Source: Magicicada septendecula
Lineage: Eukaryota; Arthropoda; Insecta; Hemiptera; Cicadidae
NCBI GenBank assembly: GCA_034769895.1
Contig: CM068373.1
Location: 437,081,080 to 437,145,079 of the forward strand
Length of the DNA stretch: 64,000 nt
Reading direction: 5' to 3'
Numbering within the stretch: position 1 is the first letter of the stretch; the number at the start of each line of letters is the position of its first letter. Made by a program: the position numbers and the translations under genes. Below the pieces are notes generated by a model. That model was not told the origin of the DNA, made no database searches, and was given only the letters and a program-made list of their open reading frames with translations. This document shows positions 9,886 through 22,135 of this stretch, one piece after another.

Positions 9886-10278
9886 ATAAATACTACTGCT
9901 GTAAAATGTGATTTTTGCAGCAAAGAGTTCAGTAAGAGTTCTTATTGTAAAGACCATATTAGAATTGTTCACAAAAGAAATTCCAAAGGTGAGCAAATTG
10001 AAACAACTAAATTTACTTGCACTTTGTGTAACAAACAGTATTCCCAAAAAAAGGAATTTGCAGCGACACATCAAATCAACCCATTCTTCTGAGCCAAAAC
10101 AAATTTATAAATGTGATATGTGCACTTATACAACAATTGACCAGAGTAGTTTAAAACGTCACATATTAAAAATACATAAAAGTGACAAGAAATCCTTAGC
10201 ACGATCTTTCATGTGTACTCTGTATAGTGCAAAATACGAGCATAAACAGAACCTCATAAAGCATGAAAGAAAATATCA
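9886..10278 (+). pseudogene. C2H2 zinc-finger exon of a MULE-type gene (5' part)
   Basis: After an acceptor at 9884-9885 the frame gives finger 1 (CDFC..H..VH) and the start of finger 2 (CTLCNKQYSQKK). A frameshift at the A-tract 10046-10052 moves to another frame giving the rest of finger 2 (NLQRHIKSTH), finger 3 (CDMCTYTTIDQSSLKRHILKIH) and finger 4. In finger 4 the second Cys is Tyr (CTLY). Such fingers bind DNA. The exon is cut at 10278 by a LTR element, and the same frame resumes past it at 14632 with CPIC and MULE-type sequence, so this is the N-terminal part of that gene. Confidence 0.8.
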
Positions 10279-11687
10279 TGTGACGATTTAAAAGGAACTT
10301 AAATAGCACAAATAATTTTTTATTTAAAATGACATGTGAGAAAATATTTAACCCTTCCCTGTGTACTTATATGCCTGTATCAACTTGTAAAAATCTAGTA
10401 CAGACATGAAAATTACTCTGTATTGAAGCAAAAATTAATAATTATGATAATTAAATAAAAGACGTAATAATAATAGTAAGAAGTACCTAACTCAATAAAG
10501 AAAATGGAGTATTATTAATAGTAGTTAATTAGTATGATAATAATAATAATAATAAAGTACGAACTACTTTTCTCTCTCCGCGTGAACAGCTCCCTCTCCC
10601 TACTAACCGCCGCAAAACCAACGCCAGTCGAGCGAGAATCAGAGACAAGGTAACAGGTTTACCATGTGTCGTGAAGAAAAAGTGTAAATGTAAAAAATTA
10701 ATAACGATGTAATGAAGGTAATCTTTTGTGGTGACAGACTCCACAAGTAATTGAAATGTGGTGAAATAACTAAAAGTAACTAACTTAGCCGACACATCTC
10801 TTTAAAAAAGGAAACGAAATGTTTAAATTGTAAAGTATGTTCTATCCAAACATTATAGAGTGACATTAGTGCAGTTAAATGCAAAATGTAAAATAAAAAA
10901 AAAAAGTGAACACCGTACATCAGGAGTGAAGCAACAACGACAAACTCACGAGCTTCAGGTAACAGCATCCTTTCATCATGATCGCAACTAAGAATCTACA
11001 AAATCAATGGAGACACCCGAACGACATCGTAGAACTTCTAGGAAACGCAACTGAAGAGTAACAACAAGAGAACCTGCCGCTGATCACATTGTATCAAGGT
11101 GAAACCAAACCATTATATTTTTAACAATGGCAACAAAAGCAGTATATTTTTGCAAAGACTTATTATAATCATGTAAATGTTAACATAGTAGTGTCTGTAA
11201 TTACAATAATGAAATAATAATCTGTTGATAGTTAAAGGTAAAAGGTAATTCGAAATTTGAGCAAACTAATACTCCAATAGCTTGCATAATGTTGGCTTAT
11301 TGTAGAGCATTATTAAGTTAAAACCCGGATCCGAGGTATTTAATGTTGTTAATAAATATATAAATTTTATTTTGCTCACCAGAGTAACATGTTAAAAAGA
11401 CGTAAGAGCATTCGATGCACAACTTTTGAGTAATTTATTTTTTTGACGTTATAAAACAAAATAACAATAATATTTAAATTATCATTCAAGAAAATATAAT
11501 AAAGAGATGTTTTTGCTAAATAACCAGAGAGTGAGTAAATTTGCGTAACCTAATCCTAATTCCTGTTCTACATATTTTCAGATTTGTTGGTAAGCAATTG
11601 TACTAACATCGGCAGCCGGTTTGATTGAAAGTAACCAATTAAACTGGTTTCCTCTGTTATAATGTCTCAGACAGGAGAGACACTATA
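10279..11687 (+). repeat. 5' LTR of the LARD-like element
   Basis: Begins TGTGACGATT and ends CACTATA. Matches 13220-14627 throughout apart from scattered substitutions and 1-3-bp indels. Confidence 0.95.
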
Positions 11688-13206
11688 AAATGCGCCACTC
11701 TGCTGCTTTGTAAAAAAAAAAAAAAAAAAAAATATATATATATAAATAATAATTGTTTACAGAGTGTCACAGATAAAATGCAACACCCTGCTAATTTATA
11801 AAATAATTGTGTACTCTGTGCTAAATAATTAACAATAACTTGCTAAAATGCGTAAATTTACTCACTCTGGATTTGTGAATAAATAAATAGAGTTTTATTA
11901 ATAAAGTAATAATAGTAGTATTAGGAAATCGACGTAATAAGCAAGTCCCCGCTTGTAAAAATATTCAATTTTCAACCTGACGGTAGTTGCAGGCTAGTTC
12001 ATGTTTGTTTCTCGACACGAAACAGTTCGAGAAAAGTACTCTCTCCCCTCGTATACAAGTACGTTGTTTGAAAGACATTCCCTGGTTGACTAAACAGACA
12101 ATCCTGTGCAGGTAATAAAACGTGTTCCGAATTGTCAGAAGTCACCCTTCTTTGTTATAAAGCCTTGCCTAGGTAAACAATAAGCCACCATAACGCACAC
12201 AATAGACCTCCCCCAACTAGCTGATCTGTTGTGTGAATGTAAACATAATGTACTCTTCGTGTGAAATTTCTTTCCATATTAAAGTGATAATATCTCCTCA
12301 ATAACTGTATCTCCACAGATACTTATTAGATTTACATATATTTGAATTTTTTAGTATAAGATTGTGATTATATATATGTGTGTGTGTAAATGAATTCAAA
12401 TTTCATAAGTGTTTGATATAAAATAAATAATAAGTACTTTAAATAAAAAGGTTTAATAATAGCTTAAATAAAAATAACGTGTAATAAAAGTGTAAAGTGT
12501 AGAAGTAAAAAGAGTAAAAAGACATAATAATAAAAGTATATTTGAGTTATGTAAACGCCCAGTCGTGGCCTGTTCAAAATAATTCCCCCAGCTTGACAGT
12601 AATAGAGACAAACCCGTTCGTACAGGAAATATTGTAGTAAGCCTTCCCCTATTGTTATAAATGGTAGCATCGCTGAACTATGAAAGCCTCCCTAGTGTAT
12701 TATACAATGCGTCCAGTGACCCCTCTTAGATTGTAAAAGCTAATTGTTTAAATGTAAATAAAGATTCCCCCTTTGTGAAATTCCGCGTATCTCAGTAGAA
12801 TAAGAAATTAGTATTAAGGATGAATCTAAGGTCAAGTATGGGATTGGCTTTAGATTACTGTAGTAGAATTAAGAGAGATAGGGATAAAGACGTAACATAG
12901 TCACAATGGCGCCGCACTGAAAAATTCTTTACAAGGGTTAAAGAAAGTTCTTTACAAGGGTTAAAGAAAGCGCAGAAAGCTAACCAATATAGTTAGAGTA
13001 TGCAATGTAATCAGTCGGGCCACTATATTGTGAAGTTACGGAAAACTAAGAGTAACAAATAGATTAATAAATAAGTAATATCTATTTATATGTAAATAAT
13101 ATGAAGGTAGATGTTAAGAAACGAGAGAAAGGGAATTTCATGAAAGATAAAAATGTAATTGTATTCAGGTTTTCTTTTAATACCCCATCACCCCGTCCTT
13201 ATCTTT
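11688..13206 (+). other. Internal region of the LARD-like element
   Basis: AT-rich, without gag, protease, RT or integrase similarity. It holds an A-run followed by TA repeats at 11712-11745, a TG run near 12378, and a short direct repeat of TTCTTTACAAGGGTTAAAGA near 12930-12970. No primer-binding site matching a common tRNA 3' end was recognised after the 5' LTR. Confidence 0.8.
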
Positions 13207-13219
13207 AAGTGGAGGAGGA
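13207..13219 (+). promoter_or_regulatory. Polypurine tract
   Basis: AAGTGGAGGAGGA lies immediately before the 3' LTR. It is in the position of the plus-strand DNA primer of LTR elements and fixes the orientation. Confidence 0.8.
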
Positions 13220-14627
13220 TGTGACGATTTAAAAGGAACTTAAATAGCACAAATAATTTTTTATTTAAAATGACATGTGAGAAAATATTTAACCCTTCCC
13301 TGTGTACTTATATGCCTGTATCAACTTGTAAAAATCTAGTACGGACATGAAAATTACTCTGTATTGAAGCAAAAATTAATAATTATGATAATTAAATAAA
13401 AAGACATAATAATAATAATAAGAAGTACCTAACTCAATAAAGAAAATGCAGTATTATTAGTAGTAGTTAATTAGTATGATAATAATAATAATAAAGTACG
13501 AACTACTTTTCTCTCTCCGCGTGAACAGCTCCCTCTCCCTACTAACCGCCGCAAAACCAACGCCAGTCGAGCGAGAATCAGAGACAAGGTAACAGCTTTA
13601 CCATGTGTCGTGAAGAAAAAGTGTAAATATAAAAAAATTAATAACGATGTAACTGAAGGTAATCTTTCATAGTGACAGACTCCACAAGTAATTGAAATGT
13701 GGTGAAATAACTAAAAGTAACTAACTTAGCCGACACATCTCTTTAAAAAAGGAAACGAAATGTTTAAATTGTAAAGTATGTCTATCCAAACATTATAGAG
13801 TGACATTAGTGCAGTTAAATGCAAAATGTAAAATAAAAAAAAAAAGTGAACACCGTACATCAGGAGTGAAGCAACAACGACAAACTCACGAGCTTCAGGT
13901 AACAGCATCCTTTCGTCATGATCGCAACTAAGAATCTACAAAATCAATGGAGACACTCGAACGACATCGTAGAACTTCTAGGAAACGCAACTGAAGAGTA
14001 ACAACAAGAGAACCTGCCGCTGATCACATTGTATCAAGGTGAAACCAAACCATTATATTTTTAACAATGGCAACAAAAGCAGTATATTTTTGCAAAGACT
14101 TATTATAATCATGTAAATGTTAACATAGTAGTGTCTGTAATTACAATAATGAAATAGTAATCTGATGATAGTTAAAGGTAAAAGGTAATTCGAAATTTGA
14201 GCAAACTAATATTTCAATAGCTTGCATAATGTTGACTTATTGTAGAGCATTATTAAGTTAAAACCCGGATCCGAGGTATTTAATGTTGTTAATAAATATA
14301 TAAATTTTATTTTGCTCACCAGAGTAACATGTTAAAAAGACGTAAGAGCATTCGATGCACAACTTTTGAGTAATTTATTTTTTTGACGTAATAAAACAAA
14401 ATAACAATAATATTTAAATTATCATTCAAGAAAATATAATAAAGAGATGTTTTTGCTAAATAACCAGAGAGTGAGTAAATTTGCGTAACCTAATCCTAAT
14501 TCCTGTTCTACATATTTTCAGATTTGTTGGTAAGTAATTGTACTAACATCGGCAGCCGGTTTGATTGAAAGTAACCAATTAAACTGGTTCCCTCTGTTAT
14601 AATGTCTCAGACAGGAGAGACACTATA
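13220..14627 (+). repeat. 3' LTR of the LARD-like element
   Basis: Same start and end as the 5' LTR and directly followed by the second ATCA. An antisense frame of about 60 residues occurs at the same place in both LTRs and is a shadow. Confidence 0.95.
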
Positions 14628-14631
14628 ATCA

Positions 14632-16533
14632 TAACATTGGAAAACCTTCACTTTTGGTTGAAAGAAAATGTCCTATTTGTAAATTCATAACAAGGAGACC
14701 AAAGCAACATAATGAAGAGAATATTTACAGTAATTTTGAAAATGTACATGGCATTTTTATGAAGTTTGAACATCACAGTTTTGATTCTGTCGATGAATTG
14801 AATGCGTGGAAACAAGAAATTGAAAAAAACAACTTCTTTTGTTAAACAAAAGTCAAATGGAAATGTGTCTGTTTACCAATGCCACAGAAGTGGTTTTTAC
14901 AGGAAACGAGGTGTTAACAAACATCACATAAAAATTATGGGCACATGTAAAATAAATACCTTTTGTCCAGCAATGATCAAGTGAAAAAATTTTAAAATGA
15001 TACTTTGAATGTGTCATATCTTTCTACACATGTTGGCCATAAAAATGAGTTAAAACATATTCACTTGACGAAGAAAGAGAGAAACCAAATTGCAACTCAC
15101 TTAGCAAGTAAAATACCCCATTAGGAAATTTTAAAAGATATCAGGTGTTCGATATCAAATTGTGATCTTCAAAGAATTTGCCTAGTGAACAAAAAAGATA
15201 TCATAAATATTGAGAAAAGCTTTAATCTAAATGATGAAGCCACAAAACATCCATTTGACCCTGTAAGCATCGAGGCTTGGGTTGAAGATCTTAAAACATC
15301 AAAGGACACTGCCTTAGTGGTTTATAAACCACAAGGTGTAAATAGTTTTGAGTTTCCTCAGCTGAAAGAAGACGATTTTGTTTTATTGTTTATGACTAAA
15401 GCTCAAAGAATGTTCTACATAAATACGGTAGTGATGTTGTATGCATCGACGGAACGCATGGTCTCAACAATTATAATTTTCAGTTATCACACTTGTAACT
15501 ATGGATGAAATCAGGGAGGGATTTCCTGCTGCTTTCATGTTTACGAACAGAGGGGATGAAACAGTTCTACGATTTTTTATTGATAAAATAAAGTCTTCAT
15601 TCGGATGTATTAAAACTCATACATTTTTGTCTGATATGGAAGATACATTCTATTCAGCATGGTGTAAAACTATGGGACCTTCAGACAACTGTTTTTACTG
15701 TGCATGGCATGTTTTAAAGGCTTGGAGAACCAATGTAAAAACAAAAATTAAAATAAAAGAAAAGCAAGACAGTGTTTTTAAAATGTTACAGGCTATGTTG
15801 TATGAACTTGATGAAGATGCATTTAAAAAAATGCTCCATGAAGCCTTGAGAAGAATGTCCAATGATGAACAAACACATTCATTTTATGAGTATTTTGAAA
15901 AACTGTATATAAATAATGAACAATACAGACTCTGGGCTTACTGTTTTCGAATCTGTTTAGGCATACACTAACATGTCCATAGAAAATTTTAATAAAATCT
16001 TATCTTAAAGGAAAACAGATTAAACGACTGGATAAAAACAATCTGTGCCATATTACATTTGCTCAGAGATAACATTTTTGATCTGATAATTAAAATGAAA
16101 AAAGGAAAACTTGTGAAAAATTTGCAAGTATTAAGAAATCGTCACAAAGCTAGTATGTTGTTGGACGCAGAGAAAGTTTTGAAAACTTTAGATGACAAGT
16201 GGCAGGTCCTGTCATCCACACAAACAGAATTTTATACTGTTAAACGGATTAAACACTGCACATCATGTCATTTACAGTGCATACACTGTAACTCTTGCTT
16301 TCGTGAGTTTGTGTGTTCGTGTATGGACAGTGCCATATGAAACAGTATGTGCAAACATATTCACCTTGTTTGTAGAACACTTAACAATAGGATCCCTGAG
16401 GAAAGGGAGAATGAAGAAGATATGCTTGTTATAGATCTTCCAAAGGACGGAGATATTATGTTAGGAGAAACAGTTTTAAATGAAGTAAGTAAAAGTAAAG
16501 ACACAGAAAAGAGCATATCTTTAAATAATGAAA
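14632..16533 (+). pseudogene. MULE transposase with SWIM finger (main part)
   Basis: Continues the zinc-finger exon. In order: a CPIC motif; a FAR1/FLYWCH-like block (HHSFDSVDELNAWKQEIEK, then after a frameshift YQCHRSGFY and MGTCKINTFCPA); a linker; CIDGTHG with catalytic Asp 1 at 15448-15450; EGFPAAFMFTNR; FLSDMED with catalytic Asp 2 at 15633-15635; CAWH at 15699-15710. A SWIM finger (CSC..CKH, 16326-16355) has an in-frame TGA at 16338-16340. Other breaks are a frameshift near 14822, a TAG near 15122, and a frameshift just after CIDGTHG. The domain order matches Mutator-like transposases; the copy is inactive. Confidence 0.85.
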
Positions 16534-16611
16534 ATCACTATAATATTGACGACTCGGAACACTAAGTTTTTTATAAGTAAAAACGTAAAGTTTTACCTTA
16601 CAGCCTAAACC
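16534..16611 (+). repeat. Inverted-repeat arm 1
   Basis: 78 bp beginning exactly at the target-duplication boundary. It includes GACTCGGAACACTAA, which also occurs at 57152-57166 beside the second MULE fragment. Confidence 0.9.
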
Positions 16612-16809
16612 AAATATTTCTAACACACAAAAACAAATAAAAACGACATCCTAAACGAACAGACACAATTCAAATCGCACGCATTATTCGAACACATCTC
16701 ACCACACACACACAGCTTCAATCTTTCGAAACACTATCTCGTCGCCAACAACAAGACGAGCAGCGCTACTAACGACAGCCTCTGATGAAGCCTTCTATAG
16801 GTGAAAGCC

Positions 16810-16887
16810 GGTTTAGGCTGTAAGGTAAAACTTTACGTTTTTACTTATAAAAAACTTAGTGTTCCGAGTCGTCAATATTATAGTGAT
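16810..16887 (-). repeat. Inverted-repeat arm 2
   Basis: Exact reverse complement of 16534-16611 over 78 bases. Followed by 45 bases before the second target duplication. Confidence 0.9.
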
Positions 16888-16932
16888 ATTTAGTTAAGTA
16901 ACGGACACGTCATGGACAACGAAATCCAAGAA

Positions 16933-17089
16933 TTTAAATAATGAAAGAATGAAACTGTTTGAACAATTTCAAGAGATTCAGAAAAACCTACAAACTGTTG
17001 AACAGTTTCAAAACGCAAAAAAAAAACAGATGGGGCACTTACTACTGACAATAAAAGCTATGAAGTCAGCTGCTGAAAGAAGCTTAAAG
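16933..17089 (+). pseudogene. MULE gene exon: coiled-coil segment
   Basis: Encodes LNNERMKLFEQFQEIQ..LQTVEQFQ..KKKQMGHLLLTIKAMKSAAERSLK, a helical C-terminal segment. It ends at a splice donor (AAAG|GTATAT, 17089/17090). A diverged copy of the same exon with its donor lies inverted at 57184-57312, supporting the exon call. Confidence 0.7.
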
Positions 17090-17826
17090 GTATATATAAT
17101 TTTCAGTCAGATTATCCATTTTATTTTGTAGTACAGTCTAATCCAAACTACATACTCATCAAATTATCTGTCTTCTCACCCACCTACACAAACTATCCAC
17201 CCACCCATCTATCCAAATTTTAGCCTATAGCTTTACTTAGGATATCTATCCACCTACTCTCCTATTCAGATATACACTCACATACCTGTTTATCTAATCA
17301 TCTACTCATGTAGCCTACGTACTGAACTATTTATCTATCTATCCATCTACCCATCCTTTAATTGCTAGTCAGTACTGATTTTGTGTGTGTTTACATTAGA
17401 TTTATAATTATTAAGTTCACTGAAATAATTCTAAAATCTTATCGTATATATTTTTTCCAAATTGTTCTTATAGCAGTAGATTAAAATAAATAAATAAATT
17501 TCTCTTAACACCAGCCACAAAGTTAAATCTGAGCATAAAGATAAATATGTTTTTGATTGTATTTTTACTGTGTCAGTTTTTTGCTTAACAAATTTTGAAA
17601 ACTTTTTTACTAATTTTATTAATTACAAAAAAATAACAGTTAAGTAGGTATCATTAAGTGAACTCTTGTTACCGAAAGTAAATCCACACTTACCAGTCTA
17701 CAAATTCAATACAATTAGTTTTAAGTGTACTACAAACGGGACATGTTTACTTTAAACTACACAACGACAACTAGATGTAGTTAGATTTTTTCTTGTAGTG
17801 TTTGATACTTTTTTTTTGCGTTGCAG
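17090..17826 (+). other. Probable intron of the MULE gene
   Basis: Starts GTATAT and ends TTGCAG (17821-17826); joining the exons keeps phase 0. It contains a pyrimidine-rich degenerate TCTA/CCAC repeat at about 17160-17365. Confidence 0.6.
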
Positions 17827-17975
17827 GTCACCGAAAATACTGCACACAACAGAAACATTATCAAACAGAGACAATTCAAAACAAAACTTAACGGGTACAG
17901 GACACTAACTCCAAGAAGCAAATCCAGGCAATTGCTTTGGATTTGCTTCTTAACAACCAAATTAATTATAAATAT
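17827..17975 (+). pseudogene. Last visible exon of the MULE gene
   Basis: Reads VTENTAHNRNIIKQRQFKTK then NGYRTLTPRSKSRQ. NxxIxxQRxFxxTK followed by a basic tail is the usual end of insect MULE proteins with SWIM domains. The exon's 3' side is cut by insertion of the large Gypsy LTR at 17976, so the original stop is unclear. Confidence 0.65.
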
Positions 17976-20900
17976 TGTTACAAAACAGATTAATAGATTT
18001 ATAGATGTGTGTAGGTACTCAGTCGAGTACGTGACGTTATTTTGTATTATTATTATAGTAGTTGATTATTAATAAAATTGGGATTAGTGTTCACGTTTAA
18101 GAGCTTGTGGTTTAAAAGAGTATTTATCACTTCACTGTGTCAACCTCCCCACTTACCATATGTGGATGTCTTCAATGTTCCCGATGGTGACTTCTTCTAC
18201 TGTAAAAACACTGGACATACATACATAGATATTCCGTTTGAATATCACAAAGAATGCACATACACAATAAAATAAATTAAAAGTTCAATTGCAATTCGAA
18301 TGATATTAGTCATTCAAATACTACCGCCACCTTATGAGAGAACTGTTCATGAAAAAATTAAACTACTTTTCTATTGTATAGAAATCAAAACTCTGTTTCC
18401 ACTGGTAAATAAACTGGGGATTTATTCACAATTAGTAAATTCAATAAACTCTTTTAAAAACAATTAATAATATCTTTTTACAAACAATAACAAATTTAAA
18501 CAAATCCTGAGATCTCTGTACCTCAAGGCTGGTAACACTGCTGTAAGGTACAATGTTTTTGGTGAAAGAGGTTAGGTTCACTTTATTCAATTATGTTACC
18601 AAATTAGTGAGTTCTTTGAAGATACATGATACCAGATTACAAGATGTGACTTTAATTAACAATATTTAATTATATATTACTATAAAAAAGAACAAAATTT
18701 AAAATTATAAAACTCGGTACCATAACCGATACATCGTACTATCGTACGCTATGCAAACGTATATAGCAGTTGTGGTCAACACGTGCTCTGAGATTAGCAC
18801 TGTTAAAAATATTATTATTATTTATTTATTAATTAGTAAAACCATGTACTGGCAAGAGGAAAAAATCTAGAGAAAAAAAAAACTCTTGTTATAGCTTTCA
18901 TTTCAGTAAATTATTCAAGAACAGAATTGTTTCTTGGTGACAAAATTATATTCATCAGTTCTAGGTTAGTTTACCTAGTATACGTAAGTCATTATTTAGA
19001 ATAAGTATGTTACTTATTAAATTCTTAATGATATGATCACAAACATTCTATTTATAAATCATTTGACGTATAATTATCAGTTATTTAAAATATTTGCACA
19101 ATAACATTAATTATTTGTTCATTCAAAAAGTTTAGTCAAGTAAGCGACTATATACTATATACTGATGAGCGGTATCTAAGTTAATTCCGCTTTTCTCAAT
19201 TATTCTTTAATTGTAAAATAATTATTTTTAAATTAATTATTGTGCTACAATTTATTTATTAGGCTCTGATAATTGTTCATCATAATTTAAGCACTCGAGT
19301 GTTTTGACTAGTGCAGTCCAAAACAATATCCTTCGTTCATTAACGAAAATTATTATTTTTCATTAATTTCTTTGAAGTAATTAAAATATAGTACTCCCTG
19401 ATTTAATACACAAAACATGACCTTTATTGTACACTGGTCGTGTTATTTCACTGTACACTTAATGCACTGGACACTCGGTAATATATTGTGATGTATAGGT
19501 TAGCATATGTTTACTTATTACTGTGTGTGACGCGCACATTTTAAAATAATCTTGATGACTTTTGGCGTAGACCTGTCGTTGTGAGTGATGCAGAACGAAT
19601 CATTCCTTCGCCGAAGCGTCTCTTTCTCGTCTGGTCATTTTAAGCCATTTGATTGGTTCAAAAGGTCAAACTCTCAACCTCAAAACACTTTGGTCAAATA
19701 AAATTTTTAATTATTGACAACTTTTAGCGTGGGTTCGAGATTAAAAATGACGTATGCATGGATACTCAAAATGATTGAAAAGTTTATAATTGTCATAACT
19801 TTCTTATCTTTTGTCGTATCATCGGTTGGGTAGTGGCATTAAATCGCGGACACTTGTGGCTTTATTTTAAGTCTAAACCAGCACTAAATCCGTTCATTAT
19901 TAATTCACTTAGCCATCCCAAAAACTCATATGGTGATTCTTAATATAAATAAGTCTGTTTCACCATATTTCGTTACAATTACACTGTAATACTTATTACT
20001 AAATATCTCGAGTCCATTTCTCTTTCATTTTAGTACCTAAAATAGTTATATTTACAATGTAAACAATATCTGGTAATGGCGTCCATAGCAACCATGTTCG
20101 ATTGTTTATAATTACATGTAACGCTATTATTCCTTATCCTATTACATATGTTTGACATCCTAACACTAATATGTACATTTATTTACATTTATTCACATTT
20201 TATTTTGCTAAAAATGTTATTTTTTATATACTTAGAGTATGATTAAAATACCTTCTGTTCTCATTTCTCTATTTTGTCACCTTTTTAATTATTTTATTAC
20301 ACAAGGTATATAATGTTATTAACTAAAATAGTGTACAATTATTGTACATTGTTGGTTCAATGTATTTATCAATCTTTCGTTATCTGAAAGCTCTCCAAGT
20401 TATAGTATAGTGTTTGTTTACATCTGGTTTTACAATTGTAGTTAGTTAGTTTATAATATTTCAATTACTAAACTACTACTATTACATTTGTGAGGTGTTC
20501 TCAGCAGTATTAGACATTTCTCTAACTACTGGTAACATTTGTCACAATCTTTTGATAAGTTTTTATAATGCATTTTGACTAACTATCTTGTCACATTGGG
20601 GTTCTGTTCATTTGGCTTTATGATATCATATTCAATCTGATTCATTTGCTGTGTATTTCAGTACATATGGTATTTATTGGTTTGCATCATTATTCTAAAC
20701 TAGTCTTTGTTTGAAACAATTGTGGATATTTGCTTGGTTTAACTAATATACATGATTTTATGTTATAGGTTCACTTCTTATGAGGTTATGTGTCAATTGT
20801 CTGACAACAATGTGCAACATATTTTTATGCAGTGTTTGACTCAACTATTTCCATCTCATTATGGCATTCTACTACAATGGTTTAATTATTAAGTTATACA

Positions 20901-22135
20901 CATTTTTACACTATTTGTTGAAACAATAACACAGGTATTCTTAGTCTAATAAGATTACATTTCTTGGTGGGTTGCACCTAGTTTTTGGTACATTGATTGT
21001 TTTATACCTAACAAACTAGCTTATTTGCCACTGTTTGAATTCTGGAATTGATTTATATTTTGTCCTGTCTTGCTGTGGCATTCAGGCACATTTCATTTTA
21101 AGGCTTACAAAGCTTTTATTATTAGTCCCTATGAACAATTAATTTACTGTTCTGTCTCATATTTCTTTTGGTGGTCTTAATGATTATCTATGTTGTGTTA
21201 CAATCTTGATTAAACTTGTCACACTAATTGTCTGTGGATTTTAACTAGTTAATCTTGGATTCTTTCACTTATAATGGTTACTCATTTTTCTCCGTTATAA
21301 ACATTTTCACTTGTATTGTTTGTGGTGTTTATCTGGGGTAAAATGGTTATCATATATCAGGTTGTTACACTCATATTAAGTTTTCACTGTTATTGTTCGT
21401 GATCATTCAATGATGCTAAACACTGGATTCTTTGTCATTGATCTTCGAATAATCATCATACTTCTTCCGGTCACTATATTAATTTTAGTTCCTTGCATAT
21501 CTTGTGAATGTTGATGTCTTGTACTTTTCATACATTATCTTCATTCTTCATGGTATGTTTCCTTTCCTCTTCTTCTTCCTTTCTTCTTCTGGTTAGTTGT
21601 TGCTCTCTATCGGTGTTCTCCTGGGTTATACATTATTTGTGATAATCAAAGTTTACTTAGTCTTGTCATACTCTTCCATATTTTTATTCGTGGTAGTCAT
21701 TGTTCCATATTATTTTATACTAATAAACAAATTCGTTTGTTTTATCATCATTTTGGTTGTACTTGATTCGTATCCTCTTCATTTTAATATTTATTTTCGT
21801 CGTTTCCCCTCACTATTTTGGATCTGTTTGCTGCTCTTCATTTTAATAATTATTTTCGTCGTATCCCCTCACTATTTTGGATCTATTGGGCCTGGATTCT
21901 AACATACTATATATTGGCTCGTTGTCATTTTCTCTCTCTTCTATACTCGATGATATTCTTATTATTCTTCCTTCTTTTTTTTGTTGGGTTGTTTCAATAA
22001 TATACGTTCGTAGATACACACTTTGTTTATATTCTCCTGTTCCTTCTTTTATGCACGTTGAAATATTGTCATGATATCTTTTTATTTGACGCATTATATA
22101 GTTATCTTATGTAACTGCCAATTTGGTACGTTACA
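17976..22135 (-). repeat. Left 4160-bp LTR (3' LTR of copy A)
   Basis: Plus-strand ends are TGTTACA and CGTTACA, i.e. TGTAACG..TGTAACA in element orientation. It matches the other two LTRs along its whole length with scattered differences. No sense-strand gene is visible. Confidence 0.95.
21775..21892. repeat. 59-bp tandem duplication inside the LTR
   Basis: CTCTTCATTTTAATA-type unit at 21775-21833 is repeated at 21834-21892. The same duplication is present in the other two LTRs (about 45578 and 56775 onward), so it predates the array. Confidence 0.85.

Larger units (their letters stand above)
10279..14627 (+). mobile_element. Coding-free LTR retrotransposon (LARD-like)
   Basis: Two LTRs of 1409 and 1408 bp (10279-11687, 13220-14627), both starting TGTGACG and ending ACTATA, enclose 1532 bp without any meaningful reading frame. 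The host sequence ATCA occurs at 10275-10278 and again at 14628-14631, a 4-bp target duplication. A purine tract (AAGTGGAGGAGGA, 13207-13219) abuts the right LTR, so the element is in plus orientation. The LTRs differ at about two dozen positions. With no gag or pol it must be mobilised by a relative, fitting a large retrotransposon derivative. Confidence 0.93.
16534..16932 (+). mobile_element. 399-bp insertion with perfect 78-bp inverted repeat
   Basis: TTTAAATAATGAAA occurs at 16520-16533 and again at 16933-16946, a 14-bp target duplication. Between them lie a left arm (16534-16611), a 198-bp spacer, a right arm (16810-16887) that is the exact reverse complement, and a 45-bp tail. Removing the insert joins ..SLNNE to ..LNNERMKLFEQF in the host frame. 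A 14-bp duplication suggests target-primed retrotransposition rather than a DNA transposon. The spacer end holds CTGATGA (16782) and GAAA (16803), the two hammerhead core boxes. A degenerate Penelope-like or other ribozyme-bearing insert is my best guess. Confidence 0.7.

Noticed and set aside
18078-18275. 65-codon plus-strand frame at the LTR end, also at 53076-53273
   Set aside because: Interrupted by a stop in the middle LTR and antisense to transcription of the element.
21597-21902. Hydrophobic plus-strand frame conserved in all three large LTRs (also 45400-45705, 56597-56902)
   Set aside because: Antisense to the element and built from a T-rich, tandemly duplicated stretch; no ATG-led conserved domain.
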